Below are positions 40,997-50,542 of a stretch of DNA of 64,000 bases, piece by piece. The translations under genes and the position numbers were made by a program. This DNA comes from Lachnospiraceae bacterium (lineage in GTDB: Bacteria > Bacillota > Clostridia > Lachnospirales > Lachnospiraceae), in contig CABJBM010000005.1 of NCBI GenBank assembly GCA_902363835.1, positions 221,034-285,033 on the forward strand. The letters are read 5' to 3'. The notes under the pieces were generated by a model. The model saw nothing but the letters and a program-made list of their open reading frames with translations. It did not search any database and was not told the DNA's origin. Within the stretch, counting starts at the first letter, position 1; each line of letters starts with the position of its first letter.

Positions 40997-41833
40997 ATGT
41001 TAGATAAACCTGTATTAGATGTAATCAAGGATAATTATGAAAAAATATTCTCAGCGGAGAAGAAAGTGGCGGATTTTGTTCTGGAACATCCTCAGGAAGC
41101 GGTAGATGCCAATGTTTCTGAATTGGCAAAGGCGAGCGGAGTGAGTGATGCAACGGTTGTGCGCATGTGCCATCATCTGGGATATAAGGGATATTACCAG
41201 TTTCGATTGATGCTGGCAAAAGATGTTGGAAGAGATGAAGGAGAAGAAATTGAAGAGCTGCAGAACACTCCTAATCCAGTCATGAAAATTTTCCAAAAAT
41301 ATGTAAATTCATTAATAGCAGTAGCAGAAAGCATTAATGAAGAAGACATGCGCTCCTGTGTGAACATGATTAAGACATGTAAACAGGCTCATATTTTAGC
41401 GGTGGGAAATACAACTCCTCTGGCACTTTATATGGGCTTCAGATTGGGAAGACTGGGTGTAAAATGTACTTATGATATCTCGCCGGAATATTTTTTAAAT
41501 CATGTGAATCTTGCCGATAAAGAAGATATTATTATAGCAATTTCTCAGTCAGGAAGCTCCAGACAGGTGATTCAGGGAATGGAATTGGCCAAAGAAAAAG
41601 GCCTTAAGATAATGGCCATTACCGGATACAGACAATCACCCATATCAGAGCTGTCTGATTATGTATTGATCTCAAACGGAAGAAAGGAATCCTTTGATTA
41701 CTATAAAAATTATGCTCATCTGAAAGAGACGGCATTAATTGATGCTTTGCTGGAATTGTTAATGAACTGGAAAAAGATTGAGGAAATGGACGCGAATAAA
41801 CCAGAGGTTATTTTGTCTGAATATAAGTATTGA
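40997..41833 (+). CDS. RpiR family sugar-phosphate-responsive regulator
   Basis: A 278-residue regulator with an N-terminal RpiR helix-turn-helix (VSELAKASGVSDATVVRMCHHLGYKGYYQF) and a C-terminal SIS domain (ILAVGNTTPLALYM, IAISQSGSSRQVIQG) that binds sugar phosphates. GGGAGGG lies 5 nt before ATG 40997. It presumably controls this operon through the palindromes at 35180 and/or 35377, with the kinase product as effector. Confidence 0.92.
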   Translation: MLDKPVLDVIKDNYEKIFSAEKKVADFVLEHPQEAVDANVSELAKASGVSDATVVRMCHHLGYKGYYQFRLMLAKDVGRDEGEEIEELQNTPNPVMKIFQKYVNSLIAVAESINEEDMRSCVNMIKTCKQAHILAVGNTTPLALYMGFRLGRLGVKCTYDISPEYFLNHVNLADKEDIIIAISQSGSSRQVIQGMELAKEKGLKIMAITGYRQSPISELSDYVLISNGRKESFDYYKNYAHLKETALIDALLELLMNWKKIEEMDANKPEVILSEYKY

Positions 41834-41873
41834 CACAGTAGAATCAAATGTTGTGCTGGAAAGGGGCGGGCTG

Positions 41874-42572
41874 ATGAAACGATCAGAAATCAATCAAGTA
41901 ATCAAAGATATGGAACAGCTTATCAAGGAACATAAATTTGAAATTCCTCCTTTTGCAAAATGGACTGCCAAGGAATGGTCAGATAAGGGACATGAGTATG
42001 ATGAAATCAGAGATAACAAATTGGGATGGGATATTACGGACTTTGGCCTGGGAAGATTCGGCCAGGTTGGTTTTTCCCTGCTTACAATCCGGAATGGTAA
42101 TCTGAAAATGGAACAGTACAAAAAAACTTATGCAGAGAAACTATTGATGCTGTATGAAGGGCAAATGGCTTCCATGCATTATCACTGGAACAAAATGGAA
42201 GATATTATTAATAGAGGCGGCAATGATGTGTATATTACTGTGTATAACGGTGCAGAAGATGGAAGTATTCTGGATACGGATGTGACTGTCAGAATGGATG
42301 GGAAGTTAATCATAACAGCTGCCGGAACAAAAGTGAAATTATCACCGGGGGAAAGTATTACCATTACCCCGTATATGTACCATGATTTTGTTGTTCCTGA
42401 TACAGGAGGAAGTGTCCTGCTGGGAGAGGTCTCCATGTGTAATGATGATGAAAATGACAATCGGTTTGCTGATGCCGCAGTAGGACGGTTTCCGGAAATT
42501 GAAGAAGATGAACCGCCATACAGGCTGCTTTGCAATGAATATCCGGGAGCAGGGCAGAGGGGGCTGCTATGA
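41874..42572 (+). CDS. D-lyxose isomerase-like cupin
   Basis: A 232-residue cupin of the D-lyxose ketol-isomerase family. Characteristic parts: FGLGRFGQVGFSLLTIRNG, metal ligands in MHYHWNKMEDIINRGG (His, His, Glu) and a late MYHDFVVPD His. Known members interconvert D-lyxose/D-xylulose and D-mannose/D-fructose with Mn2+. Here it should produce the ketose used by the kinase and aldolase. Its stop overlaps the mutarotase start, so translation is coupled. Confidence 0.88.
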   Translation: MKRSEINQVIKDMEQLIKEHKFEIPPFAKWTAKEWSDKGHEYDEIRDNKLGWDITDFGLGRFGQVGFSLLTIRNGNLKMEQYKKTYAEKLLMLYEGQMASMHYHWNKMEDIINRGGNDVYITVYNGAEDGSILDTDVTVRMDGKLIITAAGTKVKLSPGESITITPYMYHDFVVPDTGGSVLLGEVSMCNDDENDNRFADAAVGRFPEIEEDEPPYRLLCNEYPGAGQRGLL

Positions 42573-43441
42573 TGTATTATTTGTCAAACCCTGATATAAG
42601 CTTGGCCGTTTCAGGCTTTGGAGCGCAGATGCAGTCCATTTGCTCAGGCGGGCAGGAATATCTTTGGAGTGGAGACCCGGCCTATTGGGCCGGAAAGGCG
42701 CCTAATTTATTTCCCTTTATAGGAAGGCTTACTAACGGCAGATATACATATAACGGGAAAATGTATGAAATGGATATTCATGGCTTTGCAAAAGACAAAG
42801 AATTTGAACTGCTTTTGCAGACGGAAAATAAGCTGACCTTGCAATTAAAGGATGATAACCACACTTATTTTATGTATCCCTTTCATTTTATATTTCAAAT
42901 CAGTTATGAAATTGTAGGTACTGCAATTTATATTACTTATAATATTGAGAATCGGTCCCATAAGAGGATGTTTTTTGGAGTTGGCGGGCATCCGGGATTT
43001 AAGGTTCCATTGGGGCAGGAAGAAAACTTTGAGGATTATTATTTGTCTTTTGGGGAAACCCATGTCCCAACAAGGGTAGGGCATACAGACAGCTGTTTTT
43101 TAAACGGAATTGACAAAGATTTTTTATTGAGGGATGGGCATAAGCTTCCATTATCTCATGATTTGTTTGACGACGATGCAATTGTCTTGAAAAATATGGC
43201 GGACAGAGTGACCTTAATGTCAGACAAGAGTAAAAGAAGGGTGGAATTGTCATTTCCGGATATGCATTACCTGGGTATCTGGCATAAGCCCCGCACAAAA
43301 GCGCCGTATGTGTGCATAGAGCCATGGACTTCACTGCCGTCAAGACAAGATATTATAGAAGATATCCGGTATAAATCTGATATGATTCGCCTGGAAGGGG
43401 GAAAATCATATCAGAATAAGTGGTCCATAACAGTATCGTAA
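42569..43441 (+). CDS. Aldose 1-epimerase (mutarotase) family protein
   Basis: A 290-residue galactose-mutarotase-fold protein, LacX-like: NLFPFIGRLTNGRYTYNGK, MDIHGFAKD (catalytic His), GVGGHPGFKVPL (second His) and CIEPWTSLPSR (catalytic Glu). It speeds anomer interconversion of the sugar entering the isomerase. Start ATG 42569 or 42572, overlapping the previous stop (42570-42572). Last gene of the operon, followed by a perfect terminator. Confidence 0.9.
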   Translation: MMYYLSNPDISLAVSGFGAQMQSICSGGQEYLWSGDPAYWAGKAPNLFPFIGRLTNGRYTYNGKMYEMDIHGFAKDKEFELLLQTENKLTLQLKDDNHTYFMYPFHFIFQISYEIVGTAIYITYNIENRSHKRMFFGVGGHPGFKVPLGQEENFEDYYLSFGETHVPTRVGHTDSCFLNGIDKDFLLRDGHKLPLSHDLFDDDAIVLKNMADRVTLMSDKSKRRVELSFPDMHYLGIWHKPRTKAPYVCIEPWTSLPSRQDIIEDIRYKSDMIRLEGGKSYQNKWSITVS

Positions 43442-43457
43442 ACATACGTACCCGGTC

Positions 43458-43493
43458 AACCCCATGGTGTCAGTATACACCATGGGGTTTTTT
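43458..43493 (+). terminator. Terminator of the sugar operon
   Basis: AACCCCATGGTGT, six-base loop, ACACCATGGGGTT (13 perfect bp), T-run. Confidence 0.95.
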
Positions 43494-43522
43494 ACATATG
43501 ATTTATTAAGGGGTGTTATATC

Positions 43523-44254
43523 TTAGAGCCAGCCTCCGTCAAGGCCGATGATCTGTCCGGTCAGATAGGAATTTTTATAGCCCAGGTGGTATACCAGGTC
43601 AGCCACCTCCTCCGCTTTACCCAGACGCCCGGCGGGAATATCATCGATGAGAGAGATTAATTCATCCTCCTCCAGAAATTGATTCATTTCCGTGTCAATG
43701 GCGCCGCATGCAACGGCGTTGACCTGGATGTTGCTTGGAGCCAGTTCCTTTGCCAGAGCCTTTGTAAAAGCGTTAATGCCGCCTTTTGTAGCGGAATAAG
43801 CGACTTCGCAGGAAGCGCCGGATATCCCCCATACAGAAGAGATGTTAATGATCTTTCCTTGCTTTTTTTCTACCATTCCGGGAATGGCCAGCTTGCAGCA
43901 GTTGAATACTGAGGTTAAGTTGGTGCGGATAATCCGGTCCCAGGCATCTGTGCTCATATCCTGTAACAGGCCGATGTAGGAGATGCCTGCGTTGTTGACA
44001 AGGACATCCAGTGAGCCGAACTGCTTGCGCACCTGTTCAAAAAGTGCCTGGCACTGGTCCATGTCGCCCATGTCCCCCATGCAGGAAAGACAGGATACCT
44101 GATAGGCTTCCAGCTCCTTTTGGACCTGTAAAAGGCGGTCTTCGCTGTGGAGGCAGTTAATGACCACGTTGTATCCTTTTTTTGCAAATTTAACAGCAAC
44201 GGCTTTTCCGATTCCCCGGGAAGCTCCGGTTATGAGTACTGTTTTTCTAGCCAT
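43523..44254 (-). CDS. SDR oxidoreductase, FabG-like
   Basis: A 243-residue classical SDR: VLITGASRGIGKAVA nucleotide motif, NNAGIS, catalytic Ser in INISSVWG, YSATKGG (Tyr/Lys), and AVACGAIDTEMN. It could be a 3-oxoacyl-ACP reductase paralogue. Sequence style and isolation from fab genes also fit the YmfI-type reductase that matures elongation factor P 5-aminopentanol; I cannot decide between them. AAAGGGTG precedes the ATG. It is convergent with the sugar operon. Confidence 0.85.
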   Translation of the reverse strand: MARKTVLITGASRGIGKAVAVKFAKKGYNVVINCLHSEDRLLQVQKELEAYQVSCLSCMGDMGDMDQCQALFEQVRKQFGSLDVLVNNAGISYIGLLQDMSTDAWDRIIRTNLTSVFNCCKLAIPGMVEKKQGKIINISSVWGISGASCEVAYSATKGGINAFTKALAKELAPSNIQVNAVACGAIDTEMNQFLEEDELISLIDDIPAGRLGKAEEVADLVYHLGYKNSYLTGQIIGLDGGWL

Positions 44255-44372
44255 AAAATCACCCTTTCTGTCAGTTTATGATACTTATATTTTATCAAAT
44301 CATCAGGCAGAATGCAACGAGGACGGATAAGGAGCCGTTTATAATTTTTGTGATTTTGTTACAGACTAGGCA

Positions 44373-44402
44373 TTGCATACTTAAGGGCTGGTGAGATATA
44401 AT
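44373..44402 (+). promoter_or_regulatory. trxB promoter
   Basis: TTGCAT (44373-44378), 18 nt, TATAAT (44397-44402). Confidence 0.7.
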
Positions 44403-44450
44403 GAAGATAGAAAATCTAATATCAGATTGAAGAAAGAAAACTGGTAGATA

Positions 44451-44496
44451 ACGCCTTACAGGCTTATGCCCTGAGAAGATGGGCGGAAAGAGAGGA
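44451..44496 (+). repeat. Dispersed two-hairpin/SD repeat, copy F
   Basis: GCCTTACAGGC hairpin, TTATGCCC paired to GGGC around TGAGAAGAT, and purine tail GGAAAGAGAGG that serves as the trxB ribosome site. The shortest and most diverged copy. Confidence 0.6.
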
Positions 44497-44499
44497 AAT

Positions 44500-45417
44500 A
44501 TGAGCGAGAATTATGATGTGGTGATCATCGGATCCGGGCCCGCGGGGCTTTCGGCTGCAGTATATGGTAAAAGAGCTGAGCTTAAAATGGTAGTCATTGA
44601 AAAGGAGATGGCCAGCGGCGGACAGGTCCTTAACACCTATGAAGTGGATAATTATCCGGGATTGCCCGGGATTAACGGCTATGATCTTGGTATGAAGTTC
44701 CGGGAGCATGCGGAGAAGCTGGGAGCCGAGTTTTCTACGGACGAAGTGCTTCGGATCGAAGCATCTGACGGAAAATTTACTGTGGTAGGAGAAGAGAAGA
44801 CCTATAAGACAAAAACGGTCATCATTGCTACGGGAGCACAACACCGGAAGCTGAGCGTGATCGGAGAAGAGGAACTAACCGGTATGGGAGTATCTTACTG
44901 TGCTACCTGTGACGGAGCGTTTTTCCGCAACAAGGTGGCAGCAGTGGTAGGCGGCGGTGACGTCGCCATTGAGGATGCGATCTTCCTGGCCAGAATGTGT
45001 AAAAAGGTATACTTAATTCATAGGAGGAATAAACTGAGGGGGGCAAAGACTTTACAGACCCAGCTGTTTAACCAGAAAAATGTGGAAGTTATCTGGGATA
45101 CCGTGGTGGAAGAGATTGAAGGCGGAGATCAGGTGGAATCCCTGACCATAAAGAACGCTAAAACAGAAGAAATGAAAAAGCTGGCAGTGGACGGAGTGTT
45201 TATTGCCGTAGGAATCAATCCTCAAAGTGAAGCCTTTAACAACTTAGTGGAAATGGACCATGGTTATATAAAAGCCGGTGAAGACTGTGAAACCAATGTT
45301 CCCGGAATCTTTGCAGCAGGGGATGTGCGTACCAAGCAGCTTCGGCAGGTTTCCACAGCAGTATCAGATGGCGCAAATGCCATTACCAGCGTAGAACGGT
45401 ATCTGACGCGGATCTAA
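44500..45417 (+). CDS. trxB: Thioredoxin reductase
   Basis: A 305-residue FAD/NADPH disulfide reductase: FAD motif IIGSGPAGLSAAV, redox pair Cys-Ala-Thr-Cys in SYCATCDGAFF, NADPH motif VGGGDVAIEDA, and the late FAAGDVRTKQLRQV. It keeps thioredoxin reduced in the cytosol. ATG 44500 is preceded by AGAGG at the end of a dispersed repeat. Followed by a strong terminator. Confidence 0.95.
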   Translation: MSENYDVVIIGSGPAGLSAAVYGKRAELKMVVIEKEMASGGQVLNTYEVDNYPGLPGINGYDLGMKFREHAEKLGAEFSTDEVLRIEASDGKFTVVGEEKTYKTKTVIIATGAQHRKLSVIGEEELTGMGVSYCATCDGAFFRNKVAAVVGGGDVAIEDAIFLARMCKKVYLIHRRNKLRGAKTLQTQLFNQKNVEVIWDTVVEEIEGGDQVESLTIKNAKTEEMKKLAVDGVFIAVGINPQSEAFNNLVEMDHGYIKAGEDCETNVPGIFAAGDVRTKQLRQVSTAVSDGANAITSVERYLTRI

Positions 45418-45423
45418 GCATAA

Positions 45424-45460
45424 GAAAAGCAGCCGGACAATTGTCCTGGCTGCTTTTTTC
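45424..45460. terminator. Terminator between trxB and hpf
   Basis: AAAAGCAGCC/GGCTGCTTTT enclosing a GGACAATTGTCC inner palindrome, with T-run on the plus strand and A residues on the left for the opposing gene. Confidence 0.93.
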
Positions 45461-45465
45461 AGTTT

Positions 45466-45993
45466 TTAGAATTCCGGTTCAATAAGGCCGTAGGAGCCGC
45501 CTTTTCTTTTATAAACCACATTGACCTCATCCGTATCCGCATTTAAGAAAACGTAAAAGCTGTGGCCAAGAAGTTCCATCTGGACACAGGCCTCTTCCGG
45601 ATCCATGGGCTTTACCGCAAATTTCTTTGTCTTTACGATTTCCACATAGTCATCGACCTGGGTTTCTTCTTCTAAAAAGGCTTTGGAAAAGGAAGGTGCA
45701 TTCAGTTTTTTGTCGATTAATTTGTTTTTATATTTTTTCAGCTGGCGTTCCAGGATCTCTTCCACAAGATCAATGGAAACGTACATATCTGTACTGGATT
45801 CTTCTGCCCTGATTATATGTCCTTTCACTGGAATAGTCACTTCAATTTTCTGCATTTCTTTCTGCACGCTGAGTCTTACTGTTGCTTCTGTCGCAGGAGC
45901 GAAGAAACGGTCCAGCTTTCCAAGCTTGTCCTCGATTGCCTCGCGTAATCCCGGTGTGACCTCAATATTTCTCCCTGTAATTGTAAAACGCAT
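45466..45993 (-). CDS. hpf: Ribosome hibernation promoting factor, long form
   Basis: A 175-residue long HPF. The N-terminal S30AE/YfiA domain (FTITGRNIEVTPGLREAIEDKLGKL) occupies the A and P sites of idle ribosomes. The C-terminal ~55 residues (KFAVKPMDPEEACVQMELLGHSFYVFLN) dimerise to form 100S ribosomes. AAAAAGGAG precedes the ATG. Divergent from secA, a conserved neighbour in Firmicutes. Confidence 0.95.
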   Translation of the reverse strand: MRFTITGRNIEVTPGLREAIEDKLGKLDRFFAPATEATVRLSVQKEMQKIEVTIPVKGHIIRAEESSTDMYVSIDLVEEILERQLKKYKNKLIDKKLNAPSFSKAFLEEETQVDDYVEIVKTKKFAVKPMDPEEACVQMELLGHSFYVFLNADTDEVNVVYKRKGGSYGLIEPEF

Positions 45994-46257
45994 AAGTCAT
46001 CAGCTCCTTTTTCTTGAGATGGTTATAGTATAGCACATTTTTGAGAACAGTTCAATTACATTGTAAAATTATAAGATAATTATCCTTAATTTTCTGTAAA
46101 ATGTCTCTACTTATATTTTACCATGTTTATTGAAAAACTATAGATGTACTTAAGGAAAAGTCAAGGGAAAAAGAGAAATTTTCGTCGAAAAAGGAAATTT
46201 TATGACATATATACAAAAATGAGTGAGTGAGATGAGAATATGGGAAATATGGGAATA

Positions 46258-46467
46258 TGTGGAGAAAAAATGTGGATAATGTGGACAACTCGGTGTATAA
46301 CTGTTTTTCTCACTAATTATGGGATTTCATGGTGGGGATAAAACTGGGGGAAAAATACACAATGGGATGTGGATAATGTGGAAAAGCAGAGAATCGAACA
46401 GGTTTTTTGTGCAATCTGTCAGATCGACATAATTTTTTCCAGTTTTGCCGCTGTTTGCTGTGGAAAA
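46258..46467 (+). other. Cluster of DnaA-box-like 9-mers
   Basis: Against TGTGGATAA (complement of TTATCCACA): perfect at 46271-46279 and 46368-46376. One mismatch at 46258 (TGTGGAGAA), 46280 (TGTGGACAA), 46292 (GGTGTATAA), 46333 (TGGGGATAA), 46377 (TGTGGAAAA) and 46459 (TGTGGAAAA). All share one orientation, and several abut head to tail. The flanking DNA (46030-46230) is very AT-rich. No dnaA or dnaN gene is nearby. Confidence 0.6.
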
Positions 46468-46529
46468 AGGAAAGACCTGGTAATAAAAGGGCCGGATTAT
46501 TACCAGAATGTTAATTTTTTATGAATTCG

Positions 46530-46558
46530 TTGAATTAAAGAGGAGATAGTGCTACAAT
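46530..46558 (+). promoter_or_regulatory. secA promoter
   Basis: TTGAAT (46530-46535), 17 nt, TACAAT (46553-46558), about 50 nt before the start codon. Confidence 0.75.
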
Positions 46559-46607
46559 ATACGAGATTGTATGGTGTATATCGTTAATAAGAGTAGGAGA
46601 ATGAATC

Positions 46608-49178
46608 ATGAACCTCGTTCAAAAAATATTTGGAACTCATAGTGAAAGAGAATTAAAACTAATAGACCCCATTGTGGATAAAATAGAATCTCTGCGCCCG
46701 TCTATGGTAGCGCTTACGGATGAAGAGCTGAGAAATAATACAAAGCTTTTTAAGGAAAGACTTTCCGCAGGCGAAACTCTTGATGATATTTTACCGGAAG
46801 CTTTTGCAACGGTGAGAGAGGCAGCACGAAGAGTTCTTAATATGGAACATTTCCGTGTGCAGCTGATCGGAGGAATTGTTCTTCACCAGGGACGTATTGC
46901 TGAAATGAAGACCGGTGAAGGTAAGACCCTGGTATCCACCTGCCCTGCTTATTTAAATTCTCTGGCAGGCAAAGGAGTCCAGATCGTAACGGTCAACGAT
47001 TATCTGGCAAAGCGAGATGCGGAGTGGATGGGAAGAGTTCATGAATTCCTGGGGCTGACTGTTGGGGTCGTGCTTAACTCCATGAATTCTGATGAAAGAC
47101 GTGCCGCATACAACAGCGACATTACCTATGTAACCAACAATGAGCTTGGTTTCGATTATCTGAGAGATAACATGGCCATCTATAAGGAACAGATGGTTTT
47201 AAGAAATTTAGATTTCTGTATCATTGATGAGGTGGACTCCGTATTGATTGATGAGGCAAGAACGCCTCTTATTATTTCAGGACAGAGCGGAAAATCCACA
47301 AAGCTGTATGAGGTTTGTGACATCCTGGCCCGCCAGCTGGAACGGGGCGAGGCCTCCGGCGAATTTTCCAAGATGGCAGCCATCATGGGAGAAGAGATTA
47401 CGGAAAGCGGTGACTTTGTTGTAGATGAAAAGGATAAGGTCGTCAACTTAACCGAGCAGGGTGTGGAAAAGGTAGAGCAGTTCTTCCATATTGAGAACTT
47501 ATCCGATCCCCAGAACTTAGAGATCCAGCACAACATCATCCTGGCCCTTCGTGCCAATTATCTCATGTTCCGGGATAAGGATTATGTGGTAAAGGATGAC
47601 GAGGTTCTGATCGTTGATGAATTTACAGGACGTATTATGCCCGGAAGACGCTATTCTGACGGACTCCATCAGGCAATTGAAGCAAAGGAACATGTGAATG
47701 TGCGCAGGGAGAGCAAAACCCTTGCAACCATCACCTTCCAGAACTTCTTTAATAAGTACAACAAAAAGGCCGGTATGACCGGTACCGCTCTTACAGAGGA
47801 AAAGGAATTCCGCAACACCTATGGAATGGATGCTATTTCCATTCCGACTAACCGTCCGGTAGCCCGTTTGGATCAGGAGGATGCGGTTTATAAAACAAAG
47901 AAAGAAAAATTTGAAGCCGTTTGTAATGAGGTGGAAATGGCTTACCAGAAGGGACAGCCTGTCCTGGTAGGTACCATTACCATTGAAACCTCTGAAATGT
48001 TAAGCAGCATGTTAAAGCGCCGGGGTATTCCTCATAAGGTGCTGAATGCAAAATATCATGAGCTGGAAGCTGAGATCGTAGCCGATGCCGGTGTGCATAA
48101 AGCCGTGACCATTGCCACCAACATGGCAGGCCGTGGTACGGATATTAAGCTTGACGACGAATCAAAGGCAGCAGGCGGCTTAAAGATCATCGGTACGGAG
48201 CGCCATGAGTCCCGCCGTATTGATAATCAGCTGCGCGGCCGTTCCGGACGTCAGGGAGACCCTGGTGAATCCAGATTTTATATCTCCCTTGAGGATGACT
48301 TAATGCGTCTGTTTGGTTCCGAACGTCTGGTAGGCATGTTCAATGCCCTTGGCGTACCGGAAGGAGAGCAGATTGAACACAAGATGCTTTCAAACGCCAT
48401 TGAAAAGGCCCAGATGAAGATCGAGACAAATAACTACGGCATCCGTGAGAACCTTCTCAAATACGATGAGGTCATGAACGAACAGCGTGAAGTGATCTAT
48501 GCGGAGAGAAGAAAAGTTCTGGACGGAGACAATATGCGGGATGTTGTCTTAAAGATGGTGACTGATATTGTGGAAAATGCGGTGGACCTTTCCGTCAGCG
48601 AGGAGCAGGCACCGGAGGAATGGGATTTAAACGAGCTTAACACCCTCCTTCTTCCCATCATTCCATTGCAGTCAATCACTCTTCCTGAGGATAAGAAGAT
48701 CAGGAAGAACGAATTAAAGCACATGCTGAAGGAAGAAGCAATTAAGCTTTATGAATCCAAGGAAGCAGAATTCCCTGAGGGAGAACAGATCCGTGAAATC
48801 GAGCGGGTGATTCTCTTAAAGGTGATTGACAATAAATGGATGTCCCATATTGACGACATGGATCAGCTGCGCCAGGGCATCGGCCTGCAGGCTTACGGAC
48901 AGAGAGATCCGCTGGTGGAATACAAGATGAGCGGATATCAGATGTTTGATGAAATGACAGCGGCAATCCGGGAGGATACCGTAAGGATCCTGTTCCATAT
49001 CCGCGTGGAGCAGAAGGTGGAGAGAGAACCGGCTGCCAAGGTGACAGGAACCAATAAAGATGACAGCGCTGCAAAAGCGCCGGTGAAAAAGGTGGAGGCA
49101 AAGGTTTACCCCAATGATCCGTGTCCATGCGGTTCCGGTAAGAAATATAAGCAGTGCTGCGGACGTAAATTAGTATAG
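46608..49178 (+). CDS. secA: Preprotein translocase ATPase SecA
   Basis: An 856-residue Sec motor ATPase. Walker [12 protein letters not shown] and Walker B-type [22 protein letters not shown] lie in NBD1, with preprotein crosslinking, helical scaffold and wing domains following. [21 protein letters not shown] marks NBD2. The C-terminal SEC-C zinc tail is [15 protein letters not shown], which binds SecB or ribosomes. GGAG lies upstream of ATG 46608. Followed after about 90 nt by prfB. Confidence 0.97.
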   Translation: MNLVQKIFGTHSERELKLIDPIVDKIESLRPSMVALTDEELRNNTKLFKERLSAGETLDDILPEAFATVREAARRVLNMEHFRVQLIGGIVLHQGRIAEMKTGEGKTLVSTCPAYLNSLAGKGVQIVTVNDYLAKRDAEWMGRVHEFLGLTVGVVLNSMNSDERRAAYNSDITYVTNNELGFDYLRDNMAIYKEQMVLRNLDFCIIDEVDSVLIDEARTPLIISGQSGKSTKLYEVCDILARQLERGEASGEFSKMAAIMGEEITESGDFVVDEKDKVVNLTEQGVEKVEQFFHIENLSDPQNLEIQHNIILALRANYLMFRDKDYVVKDDEVLIVDEFTGRIMPGRRYSDGLHQAIEAKEHVNVRRESKTLATITFQNFFNKYNKKAGMTGTALTEEKEFRNTYGMDAISIPTNRPVARLDQEDAVYKTKKEKFEAVCNEVEMAYQKGQPVLVGTITIETSEMLSSMLKRRGIPHKVLNAKYHELEAEIVADAGVHKAVTIATNMAGRGTDIKLDDESKAAGGLKIIGTERHESRRIDNQLRGRSGRQGDPGESRFYISLEDDLMRLFGSERLVGMFNALGVPEGEQIEHKMLSNAIEKAQMKIETNNYGIRENLLKYDEVMNEQREVIYAERRKVLDGDNMRDVVLKMVTDIVENAVDLSVSEEQAPEEWDLNELNTLLLPIIPLQSITLPEDKKIRKNELKHMLKEEAIKLYESKEAEFPEGEQIREIERVILLKVIDNKWMSHIDDMDQLRQGIGLQAYGQRDPLVEYKMSGYQMFDEMTAAIREDTVRILFHIRVEQKVEREPAAKVTGTNKDDSAAKAPVKKVEAKVYPNDPCPCGSGKKYKQCCGRKLV

Positions 49179-49189
49179 TATTTTTATAG

Positions 49190-49234
49190 AATTGGAGTTC
49201 GCACCCCTTTTTAAGGACCGGACTTCAATTTTGT
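49190..49234 (+). terminator. Possible terminator between secA and prfB
   Basis: AATTGGAGTTCG pairs with CGGACTTCAATT using two G-U pairs, followed by TTTTG. The T-run is short, so read-through into prfB is likely. Confidence 0.55.
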
Positions 49235-49268
49235 ATTTATAAATTAAAAACAGAAAGCAGGTGACACA

Positions 49269-50403
49269 GTGGTAGAGTTAGACCAGTACAAATACGAATT
49301 ATCAACATTTGAAAAACCATTAGTGGAAGTGAGGGATTCACTTTGACTTAGATAATAAGTTAAAGAGGATCGATGAGCTGGATAAGTCCATGGAAGAGCC
49401 GAGTTTTTGGGAGGATCCGGAAAAATCGGCAAAGATTGTACAGCTTGCAAAGAATTTAAAGGACACGGTCCAGGGCTATAAGGATCTGGAACGGCAATAT
49501 GAAGACATTGGCGTGATGATTGAAATGGGAAATGAGGAGAATGACCCTTCCCTGGTTCCGGAAGTTGAGGAGATGCTGAATGAATTCAAGGAAAAGCTGG
49601 AAGACATGCGCATCAACACCTTATTGTCCGGAGAGTATGACAGCGACAATGCCATATTAAGGCTTAATGCAGGAGCAGGCGGAACCGAGTCCTGTGACTG
49701 GTGCGGCATGCTGTACCGTATGTTCTGCCGCTGGGCAGAGAAAAAAGGTTTTAGTGTGGAAGTTCTGGATTACCTTGACGGGGAAGAAGCCGGCATTAAG
49801 TCCGTTACAGTACAGATCAACGGACCCAATGCTTATGGGTATTTAAAGTCAGAAAAGGGAGTTCACCGTCTGGTGCGCATTTCCCCCTTTAATGCTGCAG
49901 GCAAACGCCAGACTTCTTTTGTATCCTGTGATGTTATGCCGGATATTGAAGAGGACCTGGATGTGGAGATCAACGAAGAAGACCTTCGCATCGACACCTA
50001 CCGCTCCAGCGGTGCAGGCGGGCAGCATATCAACAAAACCTCATCGGCCATCCGCATCACCCACCTTCCTACGGGAATCGTAGTCCAGTGCCAGAATGAG
50101 CGTTCCCAGTTCCAGAACAAGGATAAGGCAATGCAGATGTTAAAGGCAAAGCTCTATCTGTTAAAGCAGCAGGAAAATGCGGAGAAATTGTCCGGCATCC
50201 GAGGGGATGTGACGGAGATCGGCTGGGGAAACCAGATCCGTTCTTATGTTCTTCAGCCTTATACCATGGTCAAGGATCACAGGACCAATGCGGAAACAGG
50301 CAATATAGGAAGCGTTCTGGATGGCTCCCTGGATCAGTTCATGTACGCTTATTTGCGCTGGCTGAGCACAGGGGCAAAGGCAGGGGACAGCAGCGAAGAA
50401 TAG
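49269..50403 (+). CDS. prfB: Peptide chain release factor 2 (programmed +1 frameshift)
   Basis: RF2, terminates at UGA and UAA. It is read as 49269-49343 joined to 49345-50403, giving 377 residues. The first 25 codons from GTG 49269 end at CTT-TGA; a +1 slip at CTTTGAC continues into DLDNKLKRIDELDKSM. SPF, the RF2 codon-recognition tripeptide, lies at residues ~205-207 (RISPFNAAGKRQT). The catalytic GGQ lies at ~250-252 (GAGGQHINKT). Both positions agree with other RF2 proteins. The second-frame start at 49390 seen by simple ORF calling is not real. Confidence 0.96.
49332..49347 (+). promoter_or_regulatory. prfB: prfB autoregulatory frameshift site
   Basis: An internal Shine-Dalgarno-like AGGGA just before the slippery CTT-TGA-C with in-frame UGA at codon 26. 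Low RF2 slows termination at UGA and favours the +1 shift, giving feedback control. Confidence 0.95.
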
Positions 50404-50454
50404 AGGCTTTTCCCTGCATTAAAAAAAAACCGAAGAAAATAAATAGAAAAATGG

Positions 50455-50536
50455 TTGCATACCCTGCATAAATATGATAATATCTTCCCTATGAGTACAG
50501 ATGTATTTCCGTTGCGGACACAGAAGGGAAGATATT
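50455..50536 (+). promoter_or_regulatory. Promoter of ACT-hom-lysC operon with 12-bp inverted repeat
   Basis: TTGCAT (50455-50460), 17 nt, TAATAT (50478-50483). AATATCTTCCCT (50479-50490) overlaps the -10. It is the exact complement of AGGGAAGATATT (50525-50536), which contains the ribosome site of the next gene. Confidence 0.65.
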
Positions 50537-50542
50537 TTTATT

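Noticed and set aside
38652..43441. Sugar operon as a sulfoquinovose (sulfo-EMP) pathway
   Set aside because: The isomerase-kinase-aldolase logic is similar, but there is no sulfoquinovosidase, and the isomerase is of the lyxose-isomerase cupin type.
46258..46467. DnaA-box cluster as the chromosomal origin
   Set aside because: No dnaA, dnaN or other origin genes are adjacent; the evidence supports only a box cluster.
49390..50403. prfB starting at ATG 49390
   Set aside because: The classic RF2 frameshift site lies just upstream and restores the standard N-terminus.
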